Shown piece after piece: positions 25,435 to 35,092 of a stretch of 64,000 nucleotides of DNA. The notes beneath the pieces are model-generated. The model worked only from the letters and a program-made list of their open reading frames with translations, made no database searches and was not told where the DNA came from. This DNA comes from Acidovorax defluvii. GTDB lineage: Bacteria; Pseudomonadota; Gammaproteobacteria; Burkholderiales; Burkholderiaceae_C. The position numbers were made by a program, and so were the translations under genes. Location: assembly GCA_003268905.1 (NCBI GenBank), contig QLTU01000006.1, positions 1 to 64,000 of the forward strand. Reading direction: 5' to 3'. Each line of letters opens with the position of its first letter. The first letter of the stretch is position 1.

Positions 25435-26319
25435 TCAGGGGCTATGGCCTTCAGGGTTGGCTTCGAGATTGGTTTCGAGGGTCTGGTCACGCGTGAACTT
25501 GAAGCGCGCCACCATGGCAATCTGGTCGGCCTGGCGGCGCATCTCGGCATTGAAGTGCCCGAACGGGCCAGCGGCCCGGGCAATGGCCTCGGCCTGCCGG
25601 TCCAGCGCGCGGTTGCCCGAGCCTTGCACGATCTCGGTAGCCAGAACGCGCCCATCGTGGTTGACGGTCACAATCATCGTCAACTCGCCATACAGCTTGC
25701 GGCCCCCTTGCTCGGGGAAATTCTCGGTGCCCTTGTCCTCGACCTTGCTGCGCAGCGCCGAGTAGTAGACGGCATAGGCCTCTTCGCGCGTGGCCGGGCT
25801 GATGTAGCGTTTCTTGGGGCGCGCATTTTCCTGGTTGATGCGCTTTTCAATCTCGGCCAGCAGCTTCACGAGCTGGCGGCGCTTTTCCTCTTCGGCGGCC
25901 TGGCTGCCGCTTTGGCTGGGCTTGCGCGGATCGGGCTCGGGCAGGCTGGCCAGTTGTTTGCGCAATTGGGCCAGCAACTGGGTTTGCTGCTCTTGCAGGG
26001 TGTCCAGCCGACGCTGCGACTCTTCAAAATCGTCGCCCACGGCCGTGAGCGCCGAATAGGGCAGGGGGCTGGTGGCGCGGCCCTTGTCGGCCTCACCGCC
26101 CCCGGCCATGTTGGCCTGGGCAATGGCCTGGGCCTTGTCGGGCCGCTCGCTGGACTTGGCGTTGACCAGGATGACTTCGAGCGGAGTGTCCTGGAACACG
26201 CGGTTGAAGCCTTCGGGGTCGATAAAACGCACCGACAGCAGCGCTGCGTGCAGCGCCACCGAAATGCCCAGCGTGAGCTGCAGCGTGCTGAAGCGGGAGA
26301 GGAATGGCTGGGGTTTCAC
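25435..26319 (-). CDS. TonB-family C-terminal domain protein
   Basis: 294 residues. One N-terminal membrane segment (LTLGISVALHAALLSVRF) is followed by a coiled-coil rich in Glu and Gln (about 95-160), then a TonB C-terminal-like domain: LYGELTMIVTVNHDGRVLATEIVQGSGN and ARAAGPFGHF. It may transmit energy to an outer-membrane receptor, but no ExbBD or receptor is nearby. The start is GTG 26319, overlapping the stop of the upstream RNB gene, so the two are coupled. The neighbouring operon members are aroE and mtgA. Confidence 0.85.
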   Translation of the reverse strand: MKPQPFLSRFSTLQLTLGISVALHAALLSVRFIDPEGFNRVFQDTPLEVILVNAKSSERPDKAQAIAQANMAGGGEADKGRATSPLPYSALTAVGDDFEESQRRLDTLQEQQTQLLAQLRKQLASLPEPDPRKPSQSGSQAAEEEKRRQLVKLLAEIEKRINQENARPKKRYISPATREEAYAVYYSALRSKVEDKGTENFPEQGGRKLYGELTMIVTVNHDGRVLATEIVQGSGNRALDRQAEAIARAAGPFGHFNAEMRRQADQIAMVARFKFTRDQTLETNLEANPEGHSP

Positions 26320-28388
26320 GGGGCTGGATTTTCGGGGCTGGCGGTCTCGGCCTCGTTCACATCGACGGCGATGGCGATGGGGCCGGCCACGGCTTCGTCG
26401 TCCTCGCTGTCCTCGACCGGGCCGTCGTCGCTGCTGTCATCGGGATCGTCCAGGCGCTCGATCACGGTGCCGTGCAGGTCCAGCGTGATTTCATCCACCT
26501 CACCGAGCTTGACCTTCAGGCGCGCGCCACGCGGCAGGTTTTGCGCTCCCAGCACGGGAAACACCAGCGGGAGTTCGTCCGCCCGCACCAGAAAGCTGCC
26601 GCCCGGGCCTTCCTTGAACACGGTGGCGTTGAGCTCGGTGATGCCGTTCTGCTCCACGTATTTGAGCGTCCAGAAGCGCTCCATACCCGCCTGGTAGCCG
26701 TTGTAGGCGCTGTAGGCCGCGTCAAAGCTGCTGATGATGGAGAACAGCTCGGCGTCCTTGGGCTTGAAGGGGGCCGCCAGGGCCGCCGCCCGGCCATTGC
26801 GCACGCAGGCAATGATCTGCCACTGGTTCACCAGATCGACATAGCGGCGCAGCGGCGAGGTGGCCCATGAATAGCTTTTGACGCCAATGCCGGCGTGCGG
26901 CAGCGCTTTGGTGCCCATGCGCACCTTCACGCCCGGCGCCATGCTGGCCTGGCTGCGGTAGATGCCGGGCACGCCCAGCTCGGCCATCCAGCTGCCCCAG
27001 GTGCTGTTGGCCACGATGGCGGCCTCGGCCACGATCAGGTCGAGCGGTGCGCCGCGCTGGCGCGTGGTGATCTGCACGGTTTCCGAGCCGTTGGGTTCGG
27101 CCTTGTCGTTCCCCACCAGGCGGAAGTTGTAGTCGGGCCGGTTGAAGTTCTCGGGCTTGCCGCGCACCACTTCGCGCTGGGCCTTCAGGCTTTTGGCCAG
27201 ACGGTGCAAAAATGATAGCTGATCGCGCACATCCAGTAAGCGCTGCGGGGTGTTTTCTATCTGAATGGATGGGTCGGTCAGCCAGGCTTCGGTGACGATG
27301 TGGTCGAGCTGGTCGTGGCGCAGGTTGGCCACCACGGGCACGCGCTCCAGCCTGGTTTCGGTGCCGGTGATCTCCAGCGTGGCTTCGTTCACCGTGACAT
27401 ACAGCGACACCGCCGGGTTGGCGCGGCCTTCGTCCAGCGTGTAGATCTGCACCACCTCGTCGGGGAGCATGGTGATCTTGTAGCCCGGCATGTAGACGGT
27501 GGACAGGCGGCTGCGGCCCAACTGGTCCAGCGGTGTGCCCGGCACGATGGCCAGGCCGGGGGCGGCAATGTGGATGCCCAGCACCACGCTGCCCGTGCCC
27601 AGGCCCTGCACCGACAGGGCATCGTCGATTTCGGTGGTCTGCGAGTCGTCGATGGAGTAGGCCTGCACCGGGGCCAGTGGCAGGTCTTCGGGCGGCTGCG
27701 GCGCTGCCAGTTGCGGGAAACCCGTGCCCTTGGGGAAGTTGTCGAACAGAAAGCGCTTCCAGTGGAACTGGTAGGCCGAATCGATGGCGCCCGCCTTTTG
27801 CAGCAGATCGAGCGGCGCCAGGTGCGTGGCGCGGCTGGCCTCGACCACGGCCTTGTACTCAGGAGCGTTCTTGTCGGGGCGGAACAATATTTTGTAGAGC
27901 TGTTCGCGGATGGGCTGCGGGCATTCGCCGCGACCCAGTGCTTCGGCCCAGTCGCCGATCTGCTGCACGATGAGCTTCTTTTTCTCGATGGCGGCCAGCG
28001 CCTGCTGCAGGATCTCGGCCGGTGCCTTTTTGAAGCGGCCCTTGCCGGCCCGGCGAAAGTAGTGCGGCGCCTCGTGCAGGGCGAACAGCGCGCCGGCCTG
28101 CTGGGCCAGCGTGGCGTTGTCCGAAAAATAGTCGCGGGCGAGGTCGGCAAAACCGAAATCGTCCTCGGGGGCGAATTCCCAGGCCAGCGGCAGCTCGATG
28201 GTCTGGGCAAGCGCCTGCGCCTGGGCCATCAGCTCCGACGGCGCGGGCTTCTCAAATTTCAACAGGAGGTTCGCGGCCTTGACCTTGACCCGCTTGCCCG
28301 AATCGAGCTCGACTTGGGCCGAGCTTTCGGCTTCGGACAGGATGCGACCGGCCATGAATTTGCCGGCTTCTTCAAACAATGCGTGCAT
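26316..28388 (-). CDS. RNB-domain exoribonuclease (RNase II family)
   Basis: 690 residues. The catalytic RNB core is visible: PVQAYSIDDSQTTEIDDALS (metal-binding acidic cluster), GIHIAAPGLAIVPGTPLDQL, YMPGYKITMLPDEVV and SYSWATSPLRRYVDLVNQWQ. The N-terminal 230 residues are unlike the cold-shock domains of RNase II or R. The C-terminus has an S1-like stretch and a very acidic tail (DDPDDSSDDGPVEDSEDDEA). It should degrade single-stranded RNA 3' to 5'. Residues 377-394 are coded by a degenerate copy of the dispersed repeat. Upstream in-frame ATG 28397 is an alternative start. Confidence 0.88.
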   Translation of the reverse strand: MHALFEEAGKFMAGRILSEAESSAQVELDSGKRVKVKAANLLLKFEKPAPSELMAQAQALAQTIELPLAWEFAPEDDFGFADLARDYFSDNATLAQQAGALFALHEAPHYFRRAGKGRFKKAPAEILQQALAAIEKKKLIVQQIGDWAEALGRGECPQPIREQLYKILFRPDKNAPEYKAVVEASRATHLAPLDLLQKAGAIDSAYQFHWKRFLFDNFPKGTGFPQLAAPQPPEDLPLAPVQAYSIDDSQTTEIDDALSVQGLGTGSVVLGIHIAAPGLAIVPGTPLDQLGRSRLSTVYMPGYKITMLPDEVVQIYTLDEGRANPAVSLYVTVNEATLEITGTETRLERVPVVANLRHDQLDHIVTEAWLTDPSIQIENTPQRLLDVRDQLSFLHRLAKSLKAQREVVRGKPENFNRPDYNFRLVGNDKAEPNGSETVQITTRQRGAPLDLIVAEAAIVANSTWGSWMAELGVPGIYRSQASMAPGVKVRMGTKALPHAGIGVKSYSWATSPLRRYVDLVNQWQIIACVRNGRAAALAAPFKPKDAELFSIISSFDAAYSAYNGYQAGMERFWTLKYVEQNGITELNATVFKEGPGGSFLVRADELPLVFPVLGAQNLPRGARLKVKLGEVDEITLDLHGTVIERLDDPDDSSDDGPVEDSEDDEAVAGPIAIAVDVNEAETASPENPAP
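27207..27260. repeat. Degenerate dispersed palindrome inside the RNB gene
   Basis: AAAAATGATAGCTGATCGCG and AGTAAGCGCTGCGGGGTGTT resemble both arms of the family, though with more changes than other copies. It is in frame, coding for RLLDVRDQLSFL. Confidence 0.4.
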
Positions 28389-28564
28389 GGGCGGCATTCT
28401 CCCATGGGCGCGGCGGTGCGGATTATTGGTGCGCCCGGACCTGCTCAGGTGTGCGGCGCGGTGCAGCCCACGCACCAGGGTGCGAAGGTGTGCAGGTTCT
28501 GAGGGCGATGCCCGGGTGTGCACCTATGATCCGTGGCTTTCCACCGTGCCCTGGTTGTATTGAC

Positions 28565-30178
28565 ATGCGTCTGGATGCCATTGCTGCACCGCTGACCCTG
28601 CTGGCAGTGGCCTTGCCGTTTCTTTTTTCGTATTCCCACCCTCCCTCGTCCAATTTCTGGCCGTTGGTGGCTGCGTGGGCTTGCGGCGCTGTGCTGGCGC
28701 TGGTGGTGGTGTGCCGGGCCTGGCGGTTGCGCCGCTTGCCGGGTGCGGCCCTTGCGGCCGACGGCCGTGTTTTTGTGGCATCGCAGCTGGCCGTGGGCCT
28801 GCTGTTGGCGGCCCTGCTGGGGGGGGTGGTTGGGTTGCTGCAGTATTTTCTGGGCGACCCCGGACTGGCGCCCTGGGTGCAGCCTTCCGAGCCGGGGCAG
28901 GCCATCGGCAACCTGCGCCAGCGCAACCAGCAGGCATCGTTGATGAGCCTGGGCGTGTGGGCACTGCTGTGGCTGGTGGTGCAGATGCAGGCGCGCATGG
29001 GCGCCGAAAGTGGAGCGTCGGCAACGCCCCTGCAGCGTGCCTTGCTGGGTGGGGGCCGTGCATGGCCGTCCTGGCTGGTGGGCCTGCTGCTGGTGTGGGC
29101 GCTCACGCTGCTGGCGATGGCCAGCGCGGCCACGGCGTCGCGCACGGGGGCTGCGCAATGGTTGCTGATGATTGCGCTTCTGGTGGTGTGGCGCGGCACG
29201 AGCGGGCGCCTGGCCCTGGGGCTGGCGGTGATCGGGCTGTTGCTTTATGCCCTGGCAGGCTGGATGCTGCCAGCCCTCTTGCTGGACTGGACGGGCTTTA
29301 CCACCGATGGGGTGTTTGCCCGGCTCGCGAGCGATCCGCAGTCCATGGGCAGCCGACGGGAGCTATGGGCCAACGTGCTGTATCTGATTGCCCAGAAGCC
29401 CTGGACGGGCTGGGGCTGGGGGGAGCTGGACTATGCGCACTACATCACCCTGTTTCCGGGCGATCGCTTTTCGGTGCTGCTGGACAACGCCCACAACCTG
29501 CCGCTGCATCTGGCCGTAGAACTGGGCCTGCCGGTGGCCGCCTTGGCATGCGGCGCCGTGGTGGCATGGGTGGTGCGTGCCCGGCCGTGGCAGGAGACGG
29601 ATGCGGTGCGTCAGCTGGCCTGGGGGGCGCTGGCCATCATCGGCTTGCACAGCATGGTGGAGTTTCCCCTGTGGTACGGCCCTTTTCAGCTGGTTACGGT
29701 GCTGGCGCTGGCCCTTTTATGTCGGCGGGCGCTGCTGGGCTGGGTGCGTTCGCCGGCACTTTTGAGCGGTGCTGCGGTGGTCTGGGTGACCGCAGGCGTG
29801 CTGGGTGCAGGCATTGCCTGGGACTACTACCGCGTCAGCCAGCTCTACCGACCCATGGCATTTCGGGCGCCGTCTTACCAGGGGGAGACCCTGGCCAAGG
29901 TGTCCGGCACCCCGCTGTTCACCGACCATGTGGATTTTGCGCTGCTGACCACCACCGCGCTGACGCGCGAGAATGCGTCGCAGGTCCATACGCTGGCCAC
30001 GGAGCTGCTGCATTTTTCACCCGAACCCCGCGTGATCGAGAAACTGATAGAAAGCGCGCTGCTGCTGGGGCGGGACGATGAGGTGGCGTTCCAGCTACGG
30101 CGCTACCGCGTGGCCTGCCCCGAGGACCATGCGCGCTGGGCGCGCGCCCAGCGCCTCGCCTCGTCAACGCCGCAATGA
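28565..30178 (+). CDS. O-antigen ligase / pilin glycosyltransferase-type membrane protein (PglL/Wzy family)
   Basis: 537 residues with at least ten hydrophobic segments. Diagnostic motifs are IGNLRQRNQQASLMSLG, a large periplasmic loop with WTGWGWGELDYAHY and the catalytic-region LLDNAHNLPLHLAVELG, and VEFPLWYGPF. This pattern, with a soluble C-terminal domain, matches O-oligosaccharyltransferases such as PglL/PilO that transfer a lipid-linked glycan to pilin or other proteins. A general O-antigen ligase is the alternative. The gene is monocistronic. ATG 28565 is the first start inside the membrane region's frame. Confidence 0.85.
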   Translation: MRLDAIAAPLTLLAVALPFLFSYSHPPSSNFWPLVAAWACGAVLALVVVCRAWRLRRLPGAALAADGRVFVASQLAVGLLLAALLGGVVGLLQYFLGDPGLAPWVQPSEPGQAIGNLRQRNQQASLMSLGVWALLWLVVQMQARMGAESGASATPLQRALLGGGRAWPSWLVGLLLVWALTLLAMASAATASRTGAAQWLLMIALLVVWRGTSGRLALGLAVIGLLLYALAGWMLPALLLDWTGFTTDGVFARLASDPQSMGSRRELWANVLYLIAQKPWTGWGWGELDYAHYITLFPGDRFSVLLDNAHNLPLHLAVELGLPVAALACGAVVAWVVRARPWQETDAVRQLAWGALAIIGLHSMVEFPLWYGPFQLVTVLALALLCRRALLGWVRSPALLSGAAVVWVTAGVLGAGIAWDYYRVSQLYRPMAFRAPSYQGETLAKVSGTPLFTDHVDFALLTTTALTRENASQVHTLATELLHFSPEPRVIEKLIESALLLGRDDEVAFQLRRYRVACPEDHARWARAQRLASSTPQ

Positions 30179-30187
30179 ACCTTTGGC

Positions 30188-30772
30188 CTATGCCAGTTGC
30201 AGAAACTGCGCTACGGCTGGCAGGTGGTCTTCGAAGTCACTGAGTGCATGGTCGCCGCCTTCCAGCAGCGTCTGCTGGGCGGCAGGGTAGCGTGCCACCA
30301 TTTCCTGCCAGTCGAGCACCTCGTCGCCCTTGGCGATGATGGCCATTTCGCGGCCCACGGGCAGGGTGTGCTCTGCGGACAGCGCCTGCAGCTCGGCAAT
30401 GTATTCGGGCAGAAAGAAAAAACGCTCGGCCGGGTCATGCCACGCCGTTTGCTCACCAATGTGGCGCGCAAGATCCCGCGCGGGGTGGACAGCGGGATTG
30501 AGCAGAACACTCGGGCAACCCGTGTGGCGCGCGACCCAGCTGGCATAAAAGCCACCGAGCGACGAGCCCACCACGGCCATGGTGGCCCGTGGCCAGGTGG
30601 CAATGCCTTGCGCCACCAGGTCCATGGCGGCGCGGGGCGAGGGCGGCAACTGGGGGCACCACCAGTGCACTGCAGGATAGTGCTGCGCCACATAGGCCGC
30701 CATCAGGCGTGCCTTGGCCGACTGGGGGGAAGAGCGAAAGCCGTGCAGGTACAGCAGGTGCGTGGTGGTCAT
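30188..30772 (-). CDS. YqiA/YcfP-like alpha/beta-hydrolase
   Basis: 194 residues, cytosolic. It starts LLYLHGFRSSPQSAKARLM, has the nucleophile elbow VVGSSLGGFYASWVA (GSSLGG), NPAVHPARDL, and the acid/His region AKGDEVLDWQEMV and EGGDHALSDFEDHLP. These match the UPF0227 esterase family (YqiA, YcfP). The physiological substrate is unknown. ATG 30772 fits the family start; an upstream ATG at 30823 is in frame. It overlaps no gene and is divergent from the kinase fusion. Confidence 0.88.
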   Translation of the reverse strand: MTTTHLLYLHGFRSSPQSAKARLMAAYVAQHYPAVHWWCPQLPPSPRAAMDLVAQGIATWPRATMAVVGSSLGGFYASWVARHTGCPSVLLNPAVHPARDLARHIGEQTAWHDPAERFFFLPEYIAELQALSAEHTLPVGREMAIIAKGDEVLDWQEMVARYPAAQQTLLEGGDHALSDFEDHLPAVAQFLQLA

Positions 30773-30890
30773 GGCGTTTTCGGTGGGGGGATGGGCAGGG
30801 CAACTACTGCCTTGGGTGGACATGGCGCCAGCATAAGATGGGTGCCTTGGGGTGCCACGCCGTGCGGCGCCCAATTCGCCTGCGCACACC

Positions 30891-33329
30891 ATGTCTGATT
30901 TTGCCCCGATTTCCTCCGTCAAACGCCTGGTTTTGGGGGCTGGGGACAAGCCGCCCCCTGCGCTGGGCCGTTTTGAACTGCTGCGCGAGCTTGGGCGGGG
31001 CGTCCAGACCAGCGTGTGGCTGGCCTTCGACCCGCGTCTGCAGCGCCAGGTCGCCATCAAGCTGCTGCGTCGGGTGCAGGGTCCAGATGCTTCGGTGCTG
31101 GACCAGTGGCTGCGCGATGCGCGCCATGTGGCGGCGCTGACCCATCCCTTCATCGTGCCGGTGCTCGAAGCCGACGTGCAGGGGCTCCAGCCCTACATCG
31201 TGTTCGAGTTCGTGCCGGGCCGGACCCTGGCAGAACACCTGGCGCAGCAAGGCCGGTGCGCGCCCCACGAGGCCGTGGCGCTGATGGTGGATGTGCTGGA
31301 AGGCCTGCAGGCCGCCCATGCAGCCGGTATCGTGCACCGGGATCTGAAGCCGTCGAATGTCATGGTGGACAACCAGCGCCATGCGCGGGTGATGGACTTT
31401 GGCACGGCAGCGCCCATGCCGGCCGCGGCCGGCGCGCAAGGGGTTGTCGGCACGCCAGCCTATCGGGCGCCCGAGAGTGCAGAGGGCGCTGCACCGTCTC
31501 CCGCGATGGATGTGTATTCGGCTGCGCTCGTGCTGGTAGAGCTGTTCACCGGCCACCCCTTGATGCCCCGGCAAGACGCCTGGCAGGCGCTGTACCGCGG
31601 CGCCAACGAGTTTGCGACCCTGCCGGACGATCTGGGTCCGGGAGTGGATGATGCCTTGCGCGCCATAGTGCAGCGCGCTCTGGCACGCAGCCCGTCGGCG
31701 CGTTATGCCACGGCCGGGGATTTTCGCGACGCCTTGCGCGCCTGGGCGGCACCCGTCAGCGCCCCCACTGCCGCCAGCAATGCCACCCTCGACTTTTTGC
31801 TGCGGCGCATGCGCCACAAAAGCGATTTTCCGGCGCTCTCGGACTCGGTGGCCCGCATCCAGCGGGTGGCCAACTCCGAAGACGACAGCATCAGCGACCT
31901 GACGCACGAAATCCTCAAGGATGTGGCGCTGACCAACAAGCTGCTGCGCCTGGTGAATAGCGTGCACTATGCGCACGCCAGCCGGGGCACGATCAGCACC
32001 GTGTCGCGTGCCGTCAGTCTGGTGGGTTTCAATGCCGTGCGCAACATGGCGCTGAGCCAGGTGCTGCTGGACCACATGGAAGACAAGGCCCACGCCAGCC
32101 AGATGCGCGAGGAGTTCCTGCGCGCCATGATGGCGGGTTCCGTCGCTGCAGAGTTGTGCAGCCCGGGTCAGGTGGCCGAGGAAGCCTTCATTGGCGCCAT
32201 GTTCCAGAACCTGGGGCGCATGTTGTGCGAGTTCTACTTTCCCGAGGAAGCGCAGCAGGTGCGCAGCGTGATGGCGGCGGGGCGGCTGCAAGGCGGTGAG
32301 GAATCGGCTGCCGTGCAGGTGCTGGGCCTGGGTTTTGAAGATATTGGTGCTGGCGTGGCGCGGGTGTGGGGGCTGCCCGAAAGCCTTCAGCGCTGCATGC
32401 GCAAGCCCATGGGGGCACCCCCGATGCGCTCGGCCGAGCAGGGTGTGGAGCGTCTGCGCTGGGTGGCCATGGCGGCCAACGAGGTGGCCACCACGCTGCT
32501 GCACAGCGGTGATGCGCAGACGGAGGACCGGCTGCAGCAGACCGCCGCACGCTATGCGCGCACCCTGGCGCTCTCGCCCGAGGCCATTGCCGAGGCCACC
32601 CTGCGCGCGCGCCACAAGTTGGTGTCGCTGGCCCAGGCGCTGGATCTGCAGGTGGCGCCGGGCTCCGCAGCGGCCCGGCTGCTGACGCTGCCGACGCCCC
32701 AGGCAGATGCCGCCGTGCCGCAAGACGCGCTGGCCCTGCTGGAGTTGCGCGCTGCTGAGCCGCAGCCCCTGCCCGCCGTGCTGGAGTCGCAGGCCGCAGG
32801 CACGGTGTCGGTGGCCCAGGTCAACGAAGTGCTGGCGGCGGGCATCCAGGACATCACCAACGCCATGGTGGAGAACTTCCAGCTCAATGACGTGCTGCGC
32901 ATGATCTTGGAAACCATGTTCCGTGCCCTGGGTTTCCGGCGCATGGTTTTTTGCCTGCGCGAGGCACGCACCGACCTGCTGACGGGGCGCTTCGGCCTCG
33001 GCGAAGACAGTGAAAGCGCCGTGCGCGCCATGAAGGTGCCACTGAAAACGCCCGGCGACCTGTTTGCAGCGGTCTGCGTGCGTGGTGCCGACACCCTGAT
33101 CAACGACGCCACGCAGGCGCGTATGCAGGCGCGCCTGCCGCAGTGGTATGTGCAGGGCATCAATGCACCGGCTTTCCTGTTGCTGCCCCTGCAGATCAAG
33201 GGACAACCGTTCGCCCTGATCTATGCCGACCAGTCAGCGCCCGGGGGCATCGTGGTGGATGACAAGGTGCTGGGGTTGCTGCGCACCCTGCGCAACCAGG
33301 CCGTCATGGCCTTTCGCCAGGCAGGCTGA
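30891..33329 (+). CDS. Ser/Thr protein kinase - HDOD - GAF fusion
   Basis: 812 residues in three domains. Kinase (about 28-285): glycine loop LGRGVQTSVW, Lys57 in QVAIKLL, HRDLKPSN (149-156), DFG at 169-171 and the activation segment VVGTPAYRAPE; all catalytic residues are present. HDOD (about 300-510): DFPALSDSVARIQRVANSE, DVALTNKLLRLVNSVHY, TVSRAVSLVGFNAVRNMALSQ. GAF (about 640-812): ITNAMVENFQLNDVLRMILETMF ... LLLPLQIKGQPFALIYADQ. HDOD proteins act in stress and motility signalling. No membrane segment is visible. rodA starts 57 bp downstream and may be co-transcribed. Confidence 0.92.
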   Translation: MSDFAPISSVKRLVLGAGDKPPPALGRFELLRELGRGVQTSVWLAFDPRLQRQVAIKLLRRVQGPDASVLDQWLRDARHVAALTHPFIVPVLEADVQGLQPYIVFEFVPGRTLAEHLAQQGRCAPHEAVALMVDVLEGLQAAHAAGIVHRDLKPSNVMVDNQRHARVMDFGTAAPMPAAAGAQGVVGTPAYRAPESAEGAAPSPAMDVYSAALVLVELFTGHPLMPRQDAWQALYRGANEFATLPDDLGPGVDDALRAIVQRALARSPSARYATAGDFRDALRAWAAPVSAPTAASNATLDFLLRRMRHKSDFPALSDSVARIQRVANSEDDSISDLTHEILKDVALTNKLLRLVNSVHYAHASRGTISTVSRAVSLVGFNAVRNMALSQVLLDHMEDKAHASQMREEFLRAMMAGSVAAELCSPGQVAEEAFIGAMFQNLGRMLCEFYFPEEAQQVRSVMAAGRLQGGEESAAVQVLGLGFEDIGAGVARVWGLPESLQRCMRKPMGAPPMRSAEQGVERLRWVAMAANEVATTLLHSGDAQTEDRLQQTAARYARTLALSPEAIAEATLRARHKLVSLAQALDLQVAPGSAAARLLTLPTPQADAAVPQDALALLELRAAEPQPLPAVLESQAAGTVSVAQVNEVLAAGIQDITNAMVENFQLNDVLRMILETMFRALGFRRMVFCLREARTDLLTGRFGLGEDSESAVRAMKVPLKTPGDLFAAVCVRGADTLINDATQARMQARLPQWYVQGINAPAFLLLPLQIKGQPFALIYADQSAPGGIVVDDKVLGLLRTLRNQAVMAFRQAG

Positions 33330-33386
33330 TGCGGCCTGTGCGCGCCGGATGTGCCCGGCTGGCCGGCCGGGCCCGATAATTGCGTC

Positions 33387-34559
33387 ATGGCCGCCGTTTT
33401 TGACAAGCCCTCTATTGCCCAGCGTTTCGTGCCCCTGTTTCAGGGGTTTGACTGGCCGCTCGTCCTGGTGGTGGCCGTGCTGGCCAGCGCCGGGCTGCTG
33501 GCCATGTATTCATCGGGATACGACCATGGTTCGCGTTTTGCCGACCATGCGCGCAACATGCTGATTGCCGGCTCCATTCTTTTCGTGGTGGCCCAGGTGC
33601 CGCCCCCAAAGCTCATGGTCTTTGCCGTGCCCCTGTATGCCGCGGGGGTGGCGCTGCTGGTGGCGGTGGCCCTGTTTGGCATTACCAAAAAAGGGGCCCA
33701 GCGCTGGATCAACCTGGGCATTGTCATCCAGCCCAGCGAGATCCTCAAGATCGCCATGCCCCTGATGCTGGCCTGGTGGTTCCAGAAGCGTGAGGGGCAA
33801 CTGCGGCCGCTGGATTTTGCCGCTGCGGGGTTGCTGCTGGCCATTCCCGTGGGCCTGATCATGAAGCAACCCGACCTTGGTACCTCGCTGCTGGTGCTGG
33901 CGGCGGGCCTGTCAGTGATCTTTTTTGCTGGCCTGTCCTGGAAGCTGGTGCTGCCACCGGTGTTGCTGGGCGCCGTGGGCATCTTGCTGCTGGTGTCGCT
34001 GGAGCCCCAACTGTGTGCCGAAGGTGTGCGCTGGTCTATCCTGCATGACTACCAGCAGCAGCGCATCTGCACGTTGCTCGATCCATCGCGGGACCCGCTG
34101 GGCAAGGGGTTTCACATCATCCAGGGCATGATTGCCATTGGCTCGGGTGGCATTTTTGGCAAGGGGTTCATGGCGGGGACGCAGACCCATCTCGAATTCA
34201 TTCCCGAGCGCACCACCGACTTCATCTTTGCGGCCTTTTCGGAAGAGTTTGGCCTTGCTGGCAACCTGTTCTTGATCGTGTGCTTTTTGCTGCTGGTGTG
34301 GCGTGGACTGGCGATTGCCGTGGGCGCAACGACCTTGTTCGGGCGGCTCATGGCGGGAGCGGTGTCGATGATCTTTTTTACCTATGCCTTTGTGAACATG
34401 GGCATGGTCAGCGGAATCTTGCCTGTGGTGGGCGTGCCGCTGCCGTTCATCAGCTATGGCGGCACGGCCATGGTCACGCTGGGGCTGGCGCTGGGCATTC
34501 TGATGTCGGTGGCGCGGGTCCAGCACCTCGATCCCAAGGACGCGCGGCCGGCGCTTTGA
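33387..34559 (+). CDS. rodA: Rod-shape peptidoglycan polymerase RodA
   Basis: 390 residues, SEDS family with about ten membrane segments. Typical blocks are FDWPLVLVVAVLASAGLLAMYS, GAQRWINLGIVIQPSEILKI, KQPDLGTSLLVLAAGLSVIF, THLEFIPERTTDFIFAAFSEEFG and the end GVPLPFISYGGTAM. RodA polymerises lipid II for cylinder elongation with PBP2. The mre/mrd genes usually beside it are not present; it follows the kinase-HDOD-GAF gene by 57 bp. ATG 33387 gives the expected N-terminus; an upstream in-frame start at 33351 adds 12 non-conserved residues. Confidence 0.96.
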   Translation: MAAVFDKPSIAQRFVPLFQGFDWPLVLVVAVLASAGLLAMYSSGYDHGSRFADHARNMLIAGSILFVVAQVPPPKLMVFAVPLYAAGVALLVAVALFGITKKGAQRWINLGIVIQPSEILKIAMPLMLAWWFQKREGQLRPLDFAAAGLLLAIPVGLIMKQPDLGTSLLVLAAGLSVIFFAGLSWKLVLPPVLLGAVGILLLVSLEPQLCAEGVRWSILHDYQQQRICTLLDPSRDPLGKGFHIIQGMIAIGSGGIFGKGFMAGTQTHLEFIPERTTDFIFAAFSEEFGLAGNLFLIVCFLLLVWRGLAIAVGATTLFGRLMAGAVSMIFFTYAFVNMGMVSGILPVVGVPLPFISYGGTAMVTLGLALGILMSVARVQHLDPKDARPAL

Positions 34560-34671
34560 CCGCCGCCTCCATCGTTTGCCCGTTTACCCGCATCCATCTT
34601 GCGCGATGGGGGCTTGCGGGTTACAACCCGGGTGCCAACTGTGTTTTGGCATTTATCCGGAGGTACTTCCC

Positions 34672-35007
34672 ATGGCGTCTAGGTTTGAGCTGAAAAAATC
34701 CAAAAACGACAAGTTCGTCTTCAATCTGCTGGCTGACAACGGGAAGGTCATTTTGACCAGCGAACTTTACGACTCCAAGGCCAGCGCGCTCAATGGCATT
34801 GAATCCGTCAAGAAAAACGCTCCCGACGATGGCCGCTATGGGCGGCTGAGCGCCAAGGATGGATCGCCCTATTACACGCTCAAGGCAGGCAACGGTCAGG
34901 TCATTGGCCAAAGCCAGATGTTCTCGGGCGAAAAGGCCCGGGATGACGGCATCGAATCGGTCAAGAGCAACGCCCCCGGGGCGGTGACAGACGATCAGAC
35001 GGCTTGA
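34672..35007 (+). CDS. YegP family protein (two DUF1508 repeats)
   Basis: 111 residues made of two similar halves: FELKKSKNDKFVFNLLADNG ... SKASALNGIESVKKNAPDD and the second YYTLKAGNGQVIGQSQMFS ... KARDDGIESVKSNAPG. This is the DUF1508/YegP fold of unknown function, soluble. It has a strong ribosome site CCGGAGGT before ATG 34672, suggesting high expression. Confidence 0.95.
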   Translation: MASRFELKKSKNDKFVFNLLADNGKVILTSELYDSKASALNGIESVKKNAPDDGRYGRLSAKDGSPYYTLKAGNGQVIGQSQMFSGEKARDDGIESVKSNAPGAVTDDQTA

Positions 35008-35092
35008 TTTCGCCGCAGGGGTGGGGTGGCGCGCCGCGTGGGTATGCGCCCCAGCTCCGCCTGGGGCAGGGCGGCGCGCCTAAAATGGCCGC

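Noticed and set aside
30804-33206. 800-codon minus-strand frame opposite the kinase fusion
   Set aside because: It is a His/Gln/Gly-rich shadow; the plus frame has intact kinase, HDOD and GAF motifs.
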